Source of the DNA: Trifolium pratense
Lineage: Eukaryota; Streptophyta; Magnoliopsida; Fabales; Fabaceae
NCBI RefSeq assembly: GCF_020283565.1
Contig: NC_060063.1
Location: 49,436,856 to 49,500,855 of the forward strand
Length of the DNA stretch: 64,000 nt
Reading direction: 5' to 3'
Of this stretch, positions 33,747 through 46,307 are shown in pieces. A model generated the notes under the pieces. The model was not told the DNA's origin. It saw only the letters and a program-made list of their open reading frames with translations, and searched no databases. The position numbers and the translations under genes are program-made. The first letter of the stretch is position 1. Each line of letters opens with the position of its first letter.

Positions 33747-36700
33747 TCACTGTTCCTTTTGAGTTTTCGATCTGGCAGGCCTTCCAGGTTTGATTACTTT
33801 ACCGAGAAGGATGATAACAATTGGAAGAGCAGTTCCGATAAAATACACGCTTCCATATGAAGCAAGAGTTTCATGCAGACTTAATACCTATTCAAACACA
33901 GCATAAAAAAAAGATAGAAAACTTGTAAAAAATCTCCAAATTCTTGCAAATCTGAGCATACAAATTGCACATGTGAATGTGTGTGTGTGTGGCATTTGTT
34001 AGAGAGAGATAGAGAACAAACCATGAAGCCAACACAGGAATAATTTAGAACCAAAAGTGTGTAAGCAAAATTGGAGAACACCAAGGCATTCTTAACCACG
34101 GCATTTGTTGGAGGCACGCCTTGTTGCCATCTGTAAATGACTGTTTCAAAAGAAAAGCAGCAAAGCAAGTTAATTAACTGAAGAAAGAACCGCAAATGAA
34201 CATTATTCAATATTCATACCTCTGGAACCGGCAATCATCAATGCTGACTGAACAAAGAATATAATGTATCCAGGATACAGCCCCTGAAATAACAATGTCA
34301 AAATGTTAATATGGAATTTTCTTGTGTCATGGTCTCATCTCTCAACACAATGAACATATAAAGCATGGATCCGATTTAACAGTACAAAATAGCAGCACAG
34401 CAAAGTTATTTCATAGCAAACCTTCTTCATCAGCTTGCTAAATTGGGTAATTATTGTTGTTAATAACATACAGTGGAAGAAGTTAACAGATGTATATCTT
34501 ACATCAACCATCACAGAGGTGATGATAGAAATGAGTAAATGACTATCTGTCTCATTGTTAGTTATTCGATTCCTAAAAAACTACATATTTATTTGCAAAG
34601 ATAGTGATGAAGAATAAGCGATAATAATGCATATATCAAATACAGCATTTACATCAACTTAAAATGCAGATAAAATTTACTCACATGCCAAACAGCACTA
34701 ATGGTTTGTGTGGCAAGCAACTGAAGGAAACCTGGTTTCTTCCCACTCTGGATAAGCCTTTCATAAACATCTGCCAAAACATAGACAATAGCAACATTGT
34801 TACTTCATATTTCATGGTCAAACCTTATGAATGAAAGGTAATTAGGTAATCTATAACAAATTTCAATTTTGCCTCTAGCCTAGTTTAAAGGTTAGGAACT
34901 AAAGATTAACAATTAAAGACAATGAAAACCACTGTTGATGGCTTGATCACGCTACAATTTACTGATAGTAAAATATGTGTTAACAGATGACTTAAATAGT
35001 TAAACTAGTTAAAGAAGATTATTTTAATATGATCCGATAAATCCTTCATACAAAAATAGTTAAAGAAGCAAACAGGTAATGACTTAAAATAGTAATGTAG
35101 CCATATATTATTACTAGAACATGAAAATCATCAAGTCAGGTCAGGACCCTATTTAAGTTCGATGCCTAAGATTAAAAGATATATATTAGCAAAACAAACC
35201 GGTTCAAGGAGAGAATCGAAACTCACAATGACGAAGCCAGGTGCTGACTTGAATATTCCACACAGCTGGAATTACAACTGCACTCTTTGCCAATTCAACA
35301 CCTAATATATCTACGTTTTTAGCTCGGTCCCAGCATGGCTTTGGTGGAGAGGAATCAGTCCAGCCACTGAAACCCAAGCCGGAGATAATAATAGAAGCTT
35401 CTGAAATCGACCAAATGAAATAATATTTCCAACGTGCTGTGAAACCAGACATATACTGGTAACCCAACTTTTTCAAGAAACCCCATTCATGGTATGAAGG
35501 ATCGGTAAACTTAGACAAAGGAAAATAAGGCACAAGGTTTAAGTACAATCCCATGCAAAAACCAGCTTGGAGTAGGGCTCGAATCGTCGCCCCATAAGGT
35601 GATGGTTTCGATCCTTTTGCACCAGAACTCCAAATCTACAAATAACAACAACAAAACCAATAATCAAAATAAAAATCAATGTCATTTTTTCTTAAGAAAA
35701 TTCAATGTTGCTAAATAGCAGTTATAGAGGTGAAACAATGTCGTAGCATGTCAGGATTTAAACAAATCTCTATTGTTCTATGATACACTGTTTAGTACAA
35801 AATTTGTCAAAGAGAGACTACAGTGGCGATATAGCACTGTTGCATAACGGAATTTAAACAACAGATATTTACTATTGTCCGCAATTGACAACATTGATTA
35901 TGAACTCAGGTTGAAATAGCAAAACATGTGAAAAACTATTCATCACTTATCACTGTCAGCATAAATTTAACTGGACTTGCATTCAGTTAACCAAAGTGAA
36001 TTGAACTAAAAATTAATTCTTGATTAATAAGTAATAAACATGATTAACAAACAATTCAATTTAACAGTAACAAACATACCCCTTTTCCTTCAGTCCAATC
36101 AAGATAATCCTTCATCTCAAAAACAGGACCAGCAAAATGACTCCCACAACATAAACAAAAACCAATATACTCAATAACCGACGGCAATTTAATCAATCGA
36201 TTCTTCTTCTGCGCATCACGCAAACCTTCCTCTTTCAATATTCCATCATTATAATTAATAGCACATGATATAACCTTCAGTACCAATACCATTAAAGCCC
36301 CTAATAACACAAATTCAAAATCACACACCATAATTAAGTAACACTGAAAAATTCACACAAAAATTATAAAAAAACACAATTAAAAACAAAATCAATCAAC
36401 ATTTACCAGTTGCATCTATTCCACCTTCTTTCCATGCATCACCACTCATGTAATACACATGACTAAAAAAAACACAAAAAAAAAAAACATAAACATTAAA
36501 AAAAACAAAAACATTAAGAGAAAAATCAGATTGATTATCGATTATGTACCAGCCAATGAGGTAACCGAATCCCAAGAAAAAAGTGATGATACCACATCGT
36601 TGACGATAAATTATCATAGAAGCGTAACCGAGAACCATGGGAACAAGAAAGTGAAGATTGGAAGAGAATCCGAAGGAAAGATAAGAAAGGAAAACACCGA

Positions 36701-36851
36701 CGGCGGCGGAGTAGAAGTGTTTAGGGAGACGACCGGGAACAAAACGCCATAGAAAGCTGAACGGAATGGTGGCGACGAAACAGAGAAGGAAACGGAGAAC
36801 GGCGACGGAAACACCAATAGAAGCGGCCATGGAATCTAGTTGAAGCTCCAT
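33747..36851 (-). CDS. Lysophospholipid acyltransferase, MBOAT family (LPLAT1/LPCAT-like), 465 aa, eight exons
   Basis: Exons 36851-36550, 36462-36407, 36300-36080, 35635-35227, 34770-34685, 34283-34220, 34140-34022 and 33887-33747; every junction keeps frame. The start MELQLDSMAASIGVSVAVLRFLLCF matches plant LPLAT1 openings. The protein is a multi-span ER membrane enzyme that reacylates lysophosphatidylcholine and related lipids in the Lands cycle. MBOAT motifs are present: WNIQVSTWLRHYVYERL (Asn near 320) and SAVWHGLYPGY, with the candidate catalytic His at 358. The C-terminus KPGRPARSKTQKEQ is basic and soluble-looking. Length agrees with the Arabidopsis paralogues (about 460 aa). Confidence 0.95.
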
Positions 36852-39690
36852 GGCCAAGTTTGATGAGATTGGAATTGGAATGATGATGATGAATCGTTGT
36901 TGTGAATGTGTTGTTTTGGAAGCGAAGGTTCGAAGTTGAAAGGTTCTTTTATTGTTGTTGTTGAGATTCAAGGATTGTGTTTGGGGAATTACGTTTTTGA
37001 CCTTATGGTGTTATCTTATGATATCACATGTTCTTTCTATGTTTGAAAACTAACTACCCTTTCTTTAAGGGTAGCTAGCCCTTAAATTACTGACACTTGC
37101 TTTACATGCTTTGGGTACTACGTTTTTTTTAACATGATTTTTGTTTGTTTCGTTGTTCTTCGGAAACTCCGTCGATTGTTTGTTTCATGAATGGGGGATG
37201 AGAATTAAATGAGATGAGAAAATAGGATATCCATCCATTTCATAGTTTACGAGTCAAAAATAAATAAATAAATAAATAAATGACGTAGTTTAGTTAAGTG
37301 TCTTTTTTTTGTTGAAAGTTTAATATTTATTTAGTAGCAATAAAAATATTTTAATAACAAATTCATCATACCATAAGATACTTTTTTTTTTAGCAGAAAA
37401 AATCTTTTATTAACAAACTCACCATAATTCAACATTTTATGAGCTTTATTTATATTTTGTAATGGAAAAATATTTTTTTAAAGACTAAAAGTCGCCTTAT
37501 TTCATGCAAAAACTCGCAACTTTTATGACAAAACGCATGAATTGAAATCAAAATTACAATAAATATGAAAAAAATCCGACTTTAAAAAAGTGCCCATAAA
37601 ATGCAGAATCACAATATTAACTTTGGATTTATCTTACGATTGCTTCTATATGTTATATTTTTAAAATTTGGTTTTTTCTTTACTAAATTATACTTTTAAA
37701 TTCGGCCCCCCTTAAGTTTGACTCCGGACTCCGTCCCTGGTGATACGCCAAAAAATTATAATCACGTGCAAAATAAGCAAGTATGTAATTAGTTGTTAGA
37801 TTAATATTTTCTTCTTTCTTAACATTTAAACTCGAATTTTCTATTTTTTAACTCAAATTAGTTGAACTATTCGACCCTTAAAATAAATATATACCATCAC
37901 ACAATAAAAATCCCAATAAGATTGGATCGTGCGATTCTTTTCATGTGGAATCTATACCCGGACTTGGAGTGACTCAAAACTCTGGAGGGGCAACTTCCAT
38001 TTTGGTTAGGCATATTCGCAATATTTTGTCTTTGGATTGGCAAGTCCAAGTTCATCACACATGACGGGAGAGAAACATAATGCTAACTAGCTTGCTAATT
38101 ATAATTTTTTAATGAGTTCTTTTAATTGTTCTATAATGGAGTTTCCTCCAAGTTTTGGTTTAAGTTCCCGGAGTGAGCGGTTAAGCTTTGATATTGTGAT
38201 TGTTAAGCTTTGGTAGCTTCTGCCTTTTGTGGTGGTTGAGTTGAGCATATTTGCCTTTGCTTATGTTAAGTGGTTACACTTTGAGTAGCTTTTGTTAAGT
38301 GGTTGAGCATATTTTTACTTCTTGAGACGTTCAAACAAGAAGTACATTATGTAAAAAAACAAATACATTAGTGTCTATCTTTTTCGTTGGTGTATGTAAG
38401 AGGTTGTCCATGTTTGTACCAATTTAAAACTTACTCCTACTAGGTGGCATTCCTTCCAACTAATAACTTTAATTATGCTTATGTTTCTGTCATGTAGCAA
38501 TAACTACGCAGTCCTTATTTCAACAACAAAAACTAGGCAGTCCTATTAGAGATTTAGAGCTGCCAATCCACTTTCAAGTCTGTCTTTTGTAACATTATCA
38601 AATGGTAATTCAAAGCCGTATTGTGAAGGGTTTTGACCTTTGAGTAACATCTATGAAGAAGTCCTGGAAGTAAACTTCACATTTTCACTGTGCAGTGGAC
38701 ACACAGAAAAAAAAGTAATTAAAAATGGTACCACAAATCCACAATAGTATATAAAATTAAATCCATAAACAAAAAAACAAAAAAAATTGCGAACAAATTT
38801 ACAGAATTCACGTTAATAGTATACAACGGCAAAATGCCTACGAATGTGACAAAACCTATAAATATGATGAAATTGAAGTGTTCGGAATACTCATGTCTAT
38901 TATCTCCGAGTTTACAATGTTGACGACACCAAATTCATTGGTTTAATATGCACTGAATCGAATATAATATGTCGATCTGAACCGAACAAACACTACCAGA
39001 AGTTTACTATTGACAAAGGCAATGTTTTGTTTCGAGGTGATCACTCATCTCCCTATTTATATGCTTGAACATAGACAACATACACTACCAGAAGTTTACT
39101 TTCGATACCAATGTTGTATTTGTTGAATATGTTGGTTGTTGTGTTGTCGGAGTTTGTTTGAAGTCTCACATTGCTTAGGTTTCCGGGCGGTTAAGTGTAT
39201 AAATATGTAAGGACAACCTCACCCTTTGAGCTAGCTTTTGGGGATGAGATCCAAGCATATTTAACAGTATTTTCAAATAAAATACACCAATTTCCAGTAT
39301 AAAAAAAAACCGCATTTTAAAGAGTTGGATGCAGATAACATTGTTTTGAACACTAGTTTTTATTTTAACAATTTGAGTTTTTGAGAGAATCCAATTCCTT
39401 AAAAAAATTTGTCCACTTTATTCAATCATTTCCATCAAAATTTCTTTGTCTTCAAAATTTCTTTGTCTTCACCATACAAGATTATTATGATAGAATATTC
39501 CATACTAATAAACAGATGCTAAATAACCAAATACCAATTATTAAATATACACATATACATGGCCCCCATGGCTTCTACAAAATTCTAAACCTAAATAAAA
39601 AAACCCTATTAAAAACTAGATTCTCTACTAACCTAATCTCTAATATATACAAAATACAAGACACTAATATTCTTACCTTAAAGGCCAAGA
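36852..39690. other. Intergenic between the LPLAT and F-box PP2 genes
   Basis: No gene. Contains a hAT-like element end (TCCGGACTCCGTCCCTGG, near 37720-37738), poly(A)/poly(T)-rich DNA and a solo TRIM LTR at 39121-39266. The part nearest 36852 is the LPLAT leader. Confidence 0.5.
39116..39271 (+). mobile_element. Solo TRIM-like LTR with target duplication GTATT
   Basis: A 146-bp LTR (39121-39266) runs from TGTTGAATATGTTGG to GCATATTTAACA, flanked by GTATT at 39116-39120 and 39267-39271. It is the same family as the intronic element at 15456-15690. TG..CA ends plus a perfect 5-bp duplication mark a recombined solo LTR. Confidence 0.85.
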
Positions 39691-41248
39691 TTAGTTCAAA
39701 AATTCTTTAACCTTTCTAAATTCACTAGGATACACAAAAACAGAATCTAAACAGAGACCACCTTTAGTATGTGTGCAATCAATTTGAGTCATAGAGAATT
39801 TAACTTTTGTTGATACATTACCATCTTCAACTACAAAATCGCCGGCATGGTAATAGCGCCATTTGCCCGGACCTTTCAGAAAACACTGTGATGCAACATA
39901 CTGTCCATCTGAAGTCCATAGCTGGAATCTAACTGGCTTTATATCCCACCCATGAACATGTTCTGTGTTGCAAACCCTTCTTCCAAATCTTTTGGAGGCT
40001 TTTCCAAGATGTATTCTGAAGAATAAGCTATATGTTCCAGCTGGAAATGGGAACTCAACTTCACCATCCACTTCAAACCACCAGATTTGCTGGAGATATG
40101 CAACACTACTGAATCTGCAAATGATAGAGATAGCATTGGTATTAATGCAAAGCTATGTTCAATTTATTCAACATTGAATTCAAACTAGACTTTGTTATTT
40201 TGCAAATTAAAATGACATAAGCCGCGATCCTAATACCAACTGTCACGAGATGGTACTCAGATCGCGAAGCTTGAAGCTTCATCAAATTCCGGCCTAAGGT
40301 CGGACTGACTAAACCTTAGGACACCAATCCAACTGTCCGCTAGCGGGTGCCTAGTTAAAGCTAGAGTTTCGCTCTATGGATTTGCCTAACATTAGTAACA
40401 TAGGAAGTGGCACCGGGAGGTGTAAGAGACCTTGAGATCTCACACCTTCACCCTCGGGGCAACTCAATAGACTTTGAATAGATAGAGTACATCTATGTTT
40501 GTATCACGGTGAGTATGTCAGAATCACGATGATCCACTCGTGTCATGTCATCGTGATTCTGACATACTCATACCGATGCCAAACATAGGCATAGTTAGAA
40601 AAAAATGAAAATAAATAAAAATAACAACATACAAAAGAGTGACAAAGTATGCAAAAATAAAACTACAAAAATAGCACTATAAACTAAGGATTATCAACAA
40701 GAACTAGAAGAATTGAAGCACAAATCTTACGTTGATTCTTCAGTAGGTATATGGTTCCAATATCTTCTATCATCAATATATGTTATTGACAATCCTTTAG
40801 CCGAAATAGACAAACATAGCTTACCCATGCTTCTATCCAACCAAACTTTCTACAATAATATATCAAAACAAAATTATTTTTTTAAAAAAAAAAAAACTAA
40901 ATACAAAAACAAGGGAAAAAAATGTTGTTTTCTGTTTGTTACTACCTTTGTGCCTCCATCGAAGGTATTAAGAGAACAGAGGCGCGAATAAATTCCTCTT
41001 TTCTCTAAATGAGAAGGAAAAGAAACATCGAATATTTTGCGGATGATGAGGTGATAATTAGGGGGTAGTTTGGATTCCCAAACAAAATCAGCTGAAGAAG
41101 CAGCACGAAAAGCTCGATTCAAAGAAGCTAATTTACAAATCTGAGGTGGATCCATATATTCCATTATAACAGCTACGCAGCTTTCAGGTAATTCTCCTAA
41201 ACTCGGTTTTGACGGTTGTGATGATGAAATTGAGAACCGGATACCCAT
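39691..41248 (-). CDS. F-box protein PP2-A type, 281 aa, three exons
   Basis: Exons 41248-40946, 40849-40731 and 40114-39691. The start is the ATG before GIRFSISSSQPS; upstream in-frame residues do not look conserved. An F-box (about 17-60) reads LGELPESCVAVIMEYMDPPQICKLASLNRAFR, then SADFVWESKLP. The phloem-protein-2 domain (about 100-278) has KLCLSISAKGLSITYIDDRRYW, QQIWWFEV, GTYSLFFRIHLGK, HGWDIKPVRFQL and DCTHTKGGLCLDSVFVYP. This is the PP2-A11 to A15 group; members act as SCF substrate adaptors with a lectin-like domain. The substrate is unknown. Intron 2 has a perfect hairpin (40511-40569). Confidence 0.93.
40511..40569. repeat. Perfect 22-bp hairpin in intron 2 of the F-box PP2 gene
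   Basis: GAGTATGTCAGAATCACGAT (40511 on) and its exact complement at 40548-40569 flank a 15-bp loop. Neighbouring sequence from about 40220 (CCTAAGGTCGG..CCTTAGG at 40290-40320) is also palindromic, suggesting an inserted repeat. Confidence 0.85.
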
Positions 41249-41621
41249 TAACTCAGATGAACGAGTTGCTGGAATCGGTGTTGAGTGTTGTTGTTGCTCT
41301 GTTCTGTATAGTGTGTCTTGTGTTGTATATATCTGGAGGAAAGAGTTTAAACACATTTTTGTTTTGTGTGTTAGTGTTACTACTTTTATTTTCTCATGTT
41401 TGTTTGATTCGTTTGAAAGCGAAGGTGACAGCGGGATATGATGTCAGACATGTCTTGTTGGACGGAAAGCTAAGATTATTAGACTGAGGTGATGTAATAA
41501 TATCATGGTGATTTTTTGTGCGGTGACTAACAAAAGAAAATGACGTTCATGTCAATTTATGAGCAATAATGTTCACTTGTCAGTCCGATGAAATTTATCC
41601 TAGAAATAATAGTAGTTTTAA

Positions 41622-41781
41622 CGAATAGTTAGATGGTTCAGTAGTGATTCTCGCTTGACGTGGTAGGAAGTATCACAGTTTGATCCTGCAACTGTAGTCG
41701 AGAGGGGTTGGAACTTGATATCAGAATTGACCCTAAATCAGATTAAGCGGTCTAGTGAGCTAGATACTTGTGGTGAAAAAA
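41622..41781 (+). mobile_element. tRNA-derived SINE (family C)
   Basis: TAGATGGTTCAGTAGTGATT (box A-like) and CAGTTTGATCCTGC (box B-like), ending GGTCTAGTGAGCTAGATAC plus A-rich tail. Confidence 0.55.
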
Positions 41782-41834
41782 ATAGCTCCAAAATCCAATA
41801 TTGGTGTTAAGGTCAGGTCTCTTAAAATGCAACA

Positions 41835-42080
41835 TTGATGCCTCCTTCACATAAGGTGGGTATTAATAGAGATGCTTCCGGCGGTTTTGTTATTGCTAAA
41901 TCGGAATGGTTTTCGCTAAAATGTGATGTTCATGTCGGTGAAGCTCTCGGTCTACTTTCTACTCTTAATTGGATTCATCAATTTAACTTAGGACAGATTG
42001 ATTTTGAATCAAGACTCAAAAATAGTTTTTTATCCTCTACTTCATATGTTATAGAGTTGGAGGATATTATTAAAAGATGA
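41835..42080 (+). pseudogene. Fragment of an RNase H-like (RVT_3) ORF from a non-LTR element
   Basis: The frame encodes PPSHKVGINRDASGGFVIAKSEWF, then VGEALGLLSTLNWIHQFNLGQIDFE, which resembles the RNase H-like domain attached to plant LINE/At1g65750-type proteins (K-V/I-N-x-D-G-A, GEALGL, L.W). Upstream and downstream parts are missing, the middle is shortened, and it ends in TGA at 42078-42080. Confidence 0.55.
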
Positions 42081-43322
42081 ATGAAAACAACGTTGAAGGG
42101 ACTCAAGAGTAGCGATGAAGGGATTCAAATTAGAGTTCCATTATGGATTTTGTAATAAATCTTAATTTTTTATTTTTTTTGTATATTAAAGTATCTCCGC
42201 GCGTAAGAGACTATCCCTTCCAGGTTAAATTTTAATTAATATTTTGTTTAAGAAAATAAAATATTATATATTTATTATAAATTGAATACAAGGATAATAT
42301 ACGAATATAATGCAAGAAAATCTTTATATTTCTGAATCTTTTTCTTCTTCCTACATATACCTATTCACATTTACAATCCAATTAATTAGCAATGAGACAT
42401 GTAAAGAATGGATTTTGTACAAAGCAATATACATTTCTCTTTAGGCCAAGCTAAATATTAAATTGGTACATTGCATATTTCTCTTTTTTAAAATTATTAT
42501 CATCCTTACACATTTGATAACCACCATCCAGCCTCCAATTCCACAATATCATTACAACTCAAAAAGCTGATAGCTACTACAAGCAAATTTTATATAATTA
42601 AAAACTCCAGCACACCCTGGCCAATTCTCACAATGCAGCGTCTCATTCGTTGAATTCCTCTATCGGTAAATTGAGTTCAGAATTAGTACGGGTGGAGCTA
42701 GTAAAGGTGGTACTCAAACAAGATGTGGCGGCTTAATTCTCGATTCAGATGAATCTTGGTTATGTGAATTTTTCAAACATACATATTACTTTGCAAAATT
42801 ACGGTCATCATCGTAATACTAAACATACATTTCATACAAACAAGTATATTTCCAGCTATCACTTCTTGACTTTAACAAAAAATATCTGAAATATGATTAA
42901 TCACCAATAATAACAAGAATATTTTTCTCTCTAATCATGGAATGAGTGGTGACAAAAAAAAGAATGAAAATGTGAAATTGAACAAACCCACCAGGTGTAA
43001 CCAACGGTTATAATTATATTGATGCAGACACCAACGGTTAATGATGGACTTCAAATGTACTAGTACTCCCAAAGAGGTCATTTTCTGGCAGCTTGCTAAT
43101 GATCATTGAGAAAATAGTAAAATTAGTATTAATACAAAAATAACCTTTTACATAATTTTGAAATATTTGTAAAAATTTACTAATTTGGATGATTTTGTAT
43201 AGGACAAAACTTAATTAGCTGTCTATCCAAAAAAACATAATTAGCTGCCGTATACGTTTATAGTCTCGATTTTTGGAAAGACAACAATAGACATTTTGGC
43301 TTTATTGCTTTAAGGAGTGCTG

Positions 43323-43475
43323 TTTTTTTTTTTTTCTTTCACCACCAGTTTAATCTGGTTCGGAGGTCAGTTCTGGTTTCAAATGGTTTCATTTCCTTCC
43401 AGATCGAGATCGAATCGTAGTCTTCCCTACTAAATTTAGCATCAGCCACCACTGAACCAACTAATGATTGGTTAA
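43323..43475 (-). mobile_element. tRNA-derived SINE (family C)
   Basis: Minus strand reads CATTAGTTGGTTCAGTGGTGG (box A), then CGATTCGATCTCG (box B), with an A-run end at 43323. Also resembles 53809-54006. Confidence 0.6.
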
Positions 43476-44270
43476 AGAGTGCAGGTTTGTTACAACACTA
43501 ATTCACAAAACTCATTTTAAGATGAATGCATCTAAATAGTTACCTTATGGTTAACAATAATAATAATGATTAGTCATAGGTGCGATTAGTTTGTTAAGTT
43601 TGTTATTGAATAGTTAGTTAGTTAGTTAAGTACTAAATTGCTCTATATAAGAGTTACAATTATACTATTTTCATTATCTTTTATGAGTATGAAATCTTAT
43701 GATTTTTACTCTTTTTCAAGCTTTCTAAGCTCTTACCATTTCAATTTCTCCAAACTATCAAAATCTTAACACTTATCGCTTTCAATTCAAGTTACTTTTA
43801 GTAATAAAAAATTGTATGGTTGATTACTTTGGTATAAAGTATAAACAACTAGTCCTATAATAGAAGGTATAAACATCAAAGGACTTGAAAATGAATAGAT
43901 GAATAATGAATTGTAATGAATTTCATTTCTCCTTCAAATACAAATAGTACAAGGACCTTGAGAATGAATACATAAAAGAATGAAATAATGAGAAGAAATT
44001 GACTTCAAATGTATATCTAGAAATCTTGACTATAAAATTAAGAACAGAAAGTAATATTGCTGTATTAATACAAATAAATTGCACTAACTACTCTTTGAAC
44101 TAGTAATAAATGTTATCTGCAAATAAAGAATGAAAGAATAATGATAATGACAATTTTCCTACCAACAAAGAATACTCTTGCTGACTCCTACCCTTTTGTT
44201 GTTTCTGTATCTATCTGACTTTGTAACAATGTATGAATGAAGTAACGAAAATCCGAGGCGATGAATGGAT

Positions 44271-46307
44271 TCAAGCTGCCTGAGAAAAAGAGGATGAGCT
44301 TCCAGCCGCGTCAACCGGTGCCCAAGACGATACTGTGTAGAGAGGTTGATCGAGCCAACCCAAAGTAAGTGCCGTAGCTCCTTCCTGCTCCTGCTTCTGA
44401 ACACTGTAATTATCACAAGAATACATTCTTAACAGAAACTGGCTTTGAATCATTTCCCTGTCTGTGACTCCCATGCATCGAAACCCTCCGTGCTCCACCA
44501 TCATCTTCCTCCAATTCCCGAAACTTCGGTGCCTCTCCAACCTGTCCCTTCCTTCACAAGCAATTATGTTCCTTATCTCCCTAGCAAACATCTCCTCTAT
44601 CTTGATCCTCATTGGACTTTCCAGTGGAAGGCCACTGTGATCAATCGAATCAAACAGCGCCGAGTAATATTTCAACGAATTGCACACTCTTGAATCCAAC
44701 CTCGCCTCGTTGTGTTCCGCTTCTTGCTCTGCCATAACCACCATTGTAGGATTTGTGCTGCGAATGAGACCCAAAAAGTCCCTCAATGCTCCTCCACTAC
44801 CATCATAAAGGATCTTATGAAGCTGCATAACACAGTTCACAGCCACAGTTTCATGTTCCTTCACATGAAGCATCCAAAGCCTCACATCTTCAAGTCTGTC
44901 CACCACAGGATGGAACTCAAAGGGAAGGTTCAAAGCCTCAGCAAACCCTGCTAGTCTGTCTCCGGTTTCATTCAACTCTTGCTTCGATTCCCCCACGCCG
45001 GTGATTCGAACATGGCTTGGAGGATTAGTCCTTGAAGCTAAACTTTGGAACAAGCTAGGCCATTGAAGTCCTTGCTTTATGTCAAAGTCTATAATGTGAA
45101 CCCTTTCTTTCCCTTCAAAAGCCCTCAACAGCATCTCATTTGATGTGAAATGAAGAAACTTTGGAATTGGGGTAACCTGGTTAAGAAGCCTCAATGCAGT
45201 GATCATTTCATCATCATCAACCACCCTATCGAAATCACGAGTAGTAGCTGTGATTTGAAAAACATGAGGCCAAAGCCTGGTGACTCTGATGGCTAAGGCT
45301 TCGGTATAATAAGCACAAATTCGGCTTATGCAGGTTCCTCTTGGAGAAGCAAGATCACCCAATTTTGCAATGAAATGGTTGATTGCAGCAACATTCCTTG
45401 ATCCAATAGCATCAACACAACCAGTAAGCAAGCTCAAAAGCTCAAACCCGCGATGCTCCTCTTCTTCATCCTCTTCTCCTGTCTCCACTTCAGTTCCTTC
45501 ATGCTGATAAGGATTCCCTGAACCATTACCATCTTCATGTTCTGATGCATTCTCATTCAACCTCAGACTCAAACTCTGGCTTTCTGATGAACCATTTGAA
45601 ACCGAACCTTCGTTGACATGATGATGTTGATGCTGGTGGCTACCTTCACCAAAATTGGTGATCTTTGTTACAGCAGATTCAAGCCAAGGATTGTTGGACA
45701 AAGGCAAAGGTGCAGAAACCACTTCAGCAGGAGCAAAACAAACCCTTTCCTCATCTCCGGAACAATTCAAAGAGAAAGGAAGTGAAGGGCTATTAAACCC
45801 TCCAAAACCATGAACAGACCAAAAGTTTCCAGCACCAAATTGTGCCAAACTGAAACTTTCCCTTTCAAATTCATCAAAATTCTCATCACCACTATTACCC
45901 TTTTTCCTCTTAACCCTATTAGTAAAAGACTCATCCAAAGATCCATGTTCTGCAAGCCTCTTCAAACTCCTCCCACCTTTCTCCCAAAACTCCTCATCCT
46001 TAACCTCTGCCAATGTATGTGCAGTCGTCGCTAAAGGCGGTAACCGAATGTTCTGTTGCAGAGAACAATTACTGCTGCTGTTATTGCTGTTCTTGACTTC
46101 AGACTTCTCAACTGATACCCCGACCGGCCTCAATGTCTGCTGCGAACGCGAAGAACCGTCTTTCCTCGGAAAGCTACAAGGTAAATCCAATCTCTGTGTG
46201 CTCATTGATGGTAGCTGAAAATGACAAGCTTGAAACTGTGCTGATGCTTCACTCCTTAATCTGTGTGTTGGTGACAACAATGTCGAGCTAGAACAACCAG
46301 CCAACAT
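44271..46307 (-). CDS. SCL28: SCL28-like GRAS transcription regulator, 678 aa
   Basis: An intronless coding region from ATG 46307 (MLAGCSSSTLLSPTHRLRSEA) to stop at 44271. The N-terminal 285 residues are variable and Ser/Glu-rich, including KRLAEHGS and a RVKRKKG basic patch. The GRAS domain follows: ELLSLLTGCVDAIGSRNVAAINHFIAKLGDLAS (about 289-321), VHIID at 403-407, VAVNCVMQLHKIL (488-500), and the SAW region FGNWRKMMVEHGGFRCMGV..PLYTVSSW (596-662). The overall form fits Arabidopsis SCL28 and rice DLT/SMOS2. SCL28 acts in the nucleus in G2/M progression and cell-size control, while DLT acts in brassinosteroid response. MSA motifs upstream match SCL28's MYB3R-dependent mitotic expression. 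Orthology is inferred. Confidence 0.9.
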   Translation of the reverse strand: MLAGCSSSTLLSPTHRLRSEASAQFQACHFQLPSMSTQRLDLPCSFPRKDGSSRSQQTLRPVGVSVEKSEVKNSNNSSSNCSLQQNIRLPPLATTAHTLAEVKDEEFWEKGGRSLKRLAEHGSLDESFTNRVKRKKGNSGDENFDEFERESFSLAQFGAGNFWSVHGFGGFNSPSLPFSLNCSGDEERVCFAPAEVVSAPLPLSNNPWLESAVTKITNFGEGSHQHQHHHVNEGSVSNGSSESQSLSLRLNENASEHEDGNGSGNPYQHEGTEVETGEEDEEEEHRGFELLSLLTGCVDAIGSRNVAAINHFIAKLGDLASPRGTCISRICAYYTEALAIRVTRLWPHVFQITATTRDFDRVVDDDEMITALRLLNQVTPIPKFLHFTSNEMLLRAFEGKERVHIIDFDIKQGLQWPSLFQSLASRTNPPSHVRITGVGESKQELNETGDRLAGFAEALNLPFEFHPVVDRLEDVRLWMLHVKEHETVAVNCVMQLHKILYDGSGGALRDFLGLIRSTNPTMVVMAEQEAEHNEARLDSRVCNSLKYYSALFDSIDHSGLPLESPMRIKIEEMFAREIRNIIACEGRDRLERHRSFGNWRKMMVEHGGFRCMGVTDREMIQSQFLLRMYSCDNYSVQKQEQEGATALTLGWLDQPLYTVSSWAPVDAAGSSSSFSQAA

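Larger units (their letters stand above)
41249..44270. other. Intergenic between the F-box PP2 and SCL28-like genes
   Basis: Holds the F-box leader, a SINE (about 41622-41781), a relic of an RNase H ORF (41835-42080), a second SINE (43323-43475), and an LTR-like AT-rich region around 43560-43800 (TAGTTAGTTAGTTAAG, CTATATAAGAG). No intact gene. Confidence 0.5.

Noticed and set aside
42990..43050. Two AACGGTTA strings downstream of the SCL28-like gene
   Set aside because: Over 1 kb beyond the 3' end; probably chance or part of another repeat, so not called as MSA elements.
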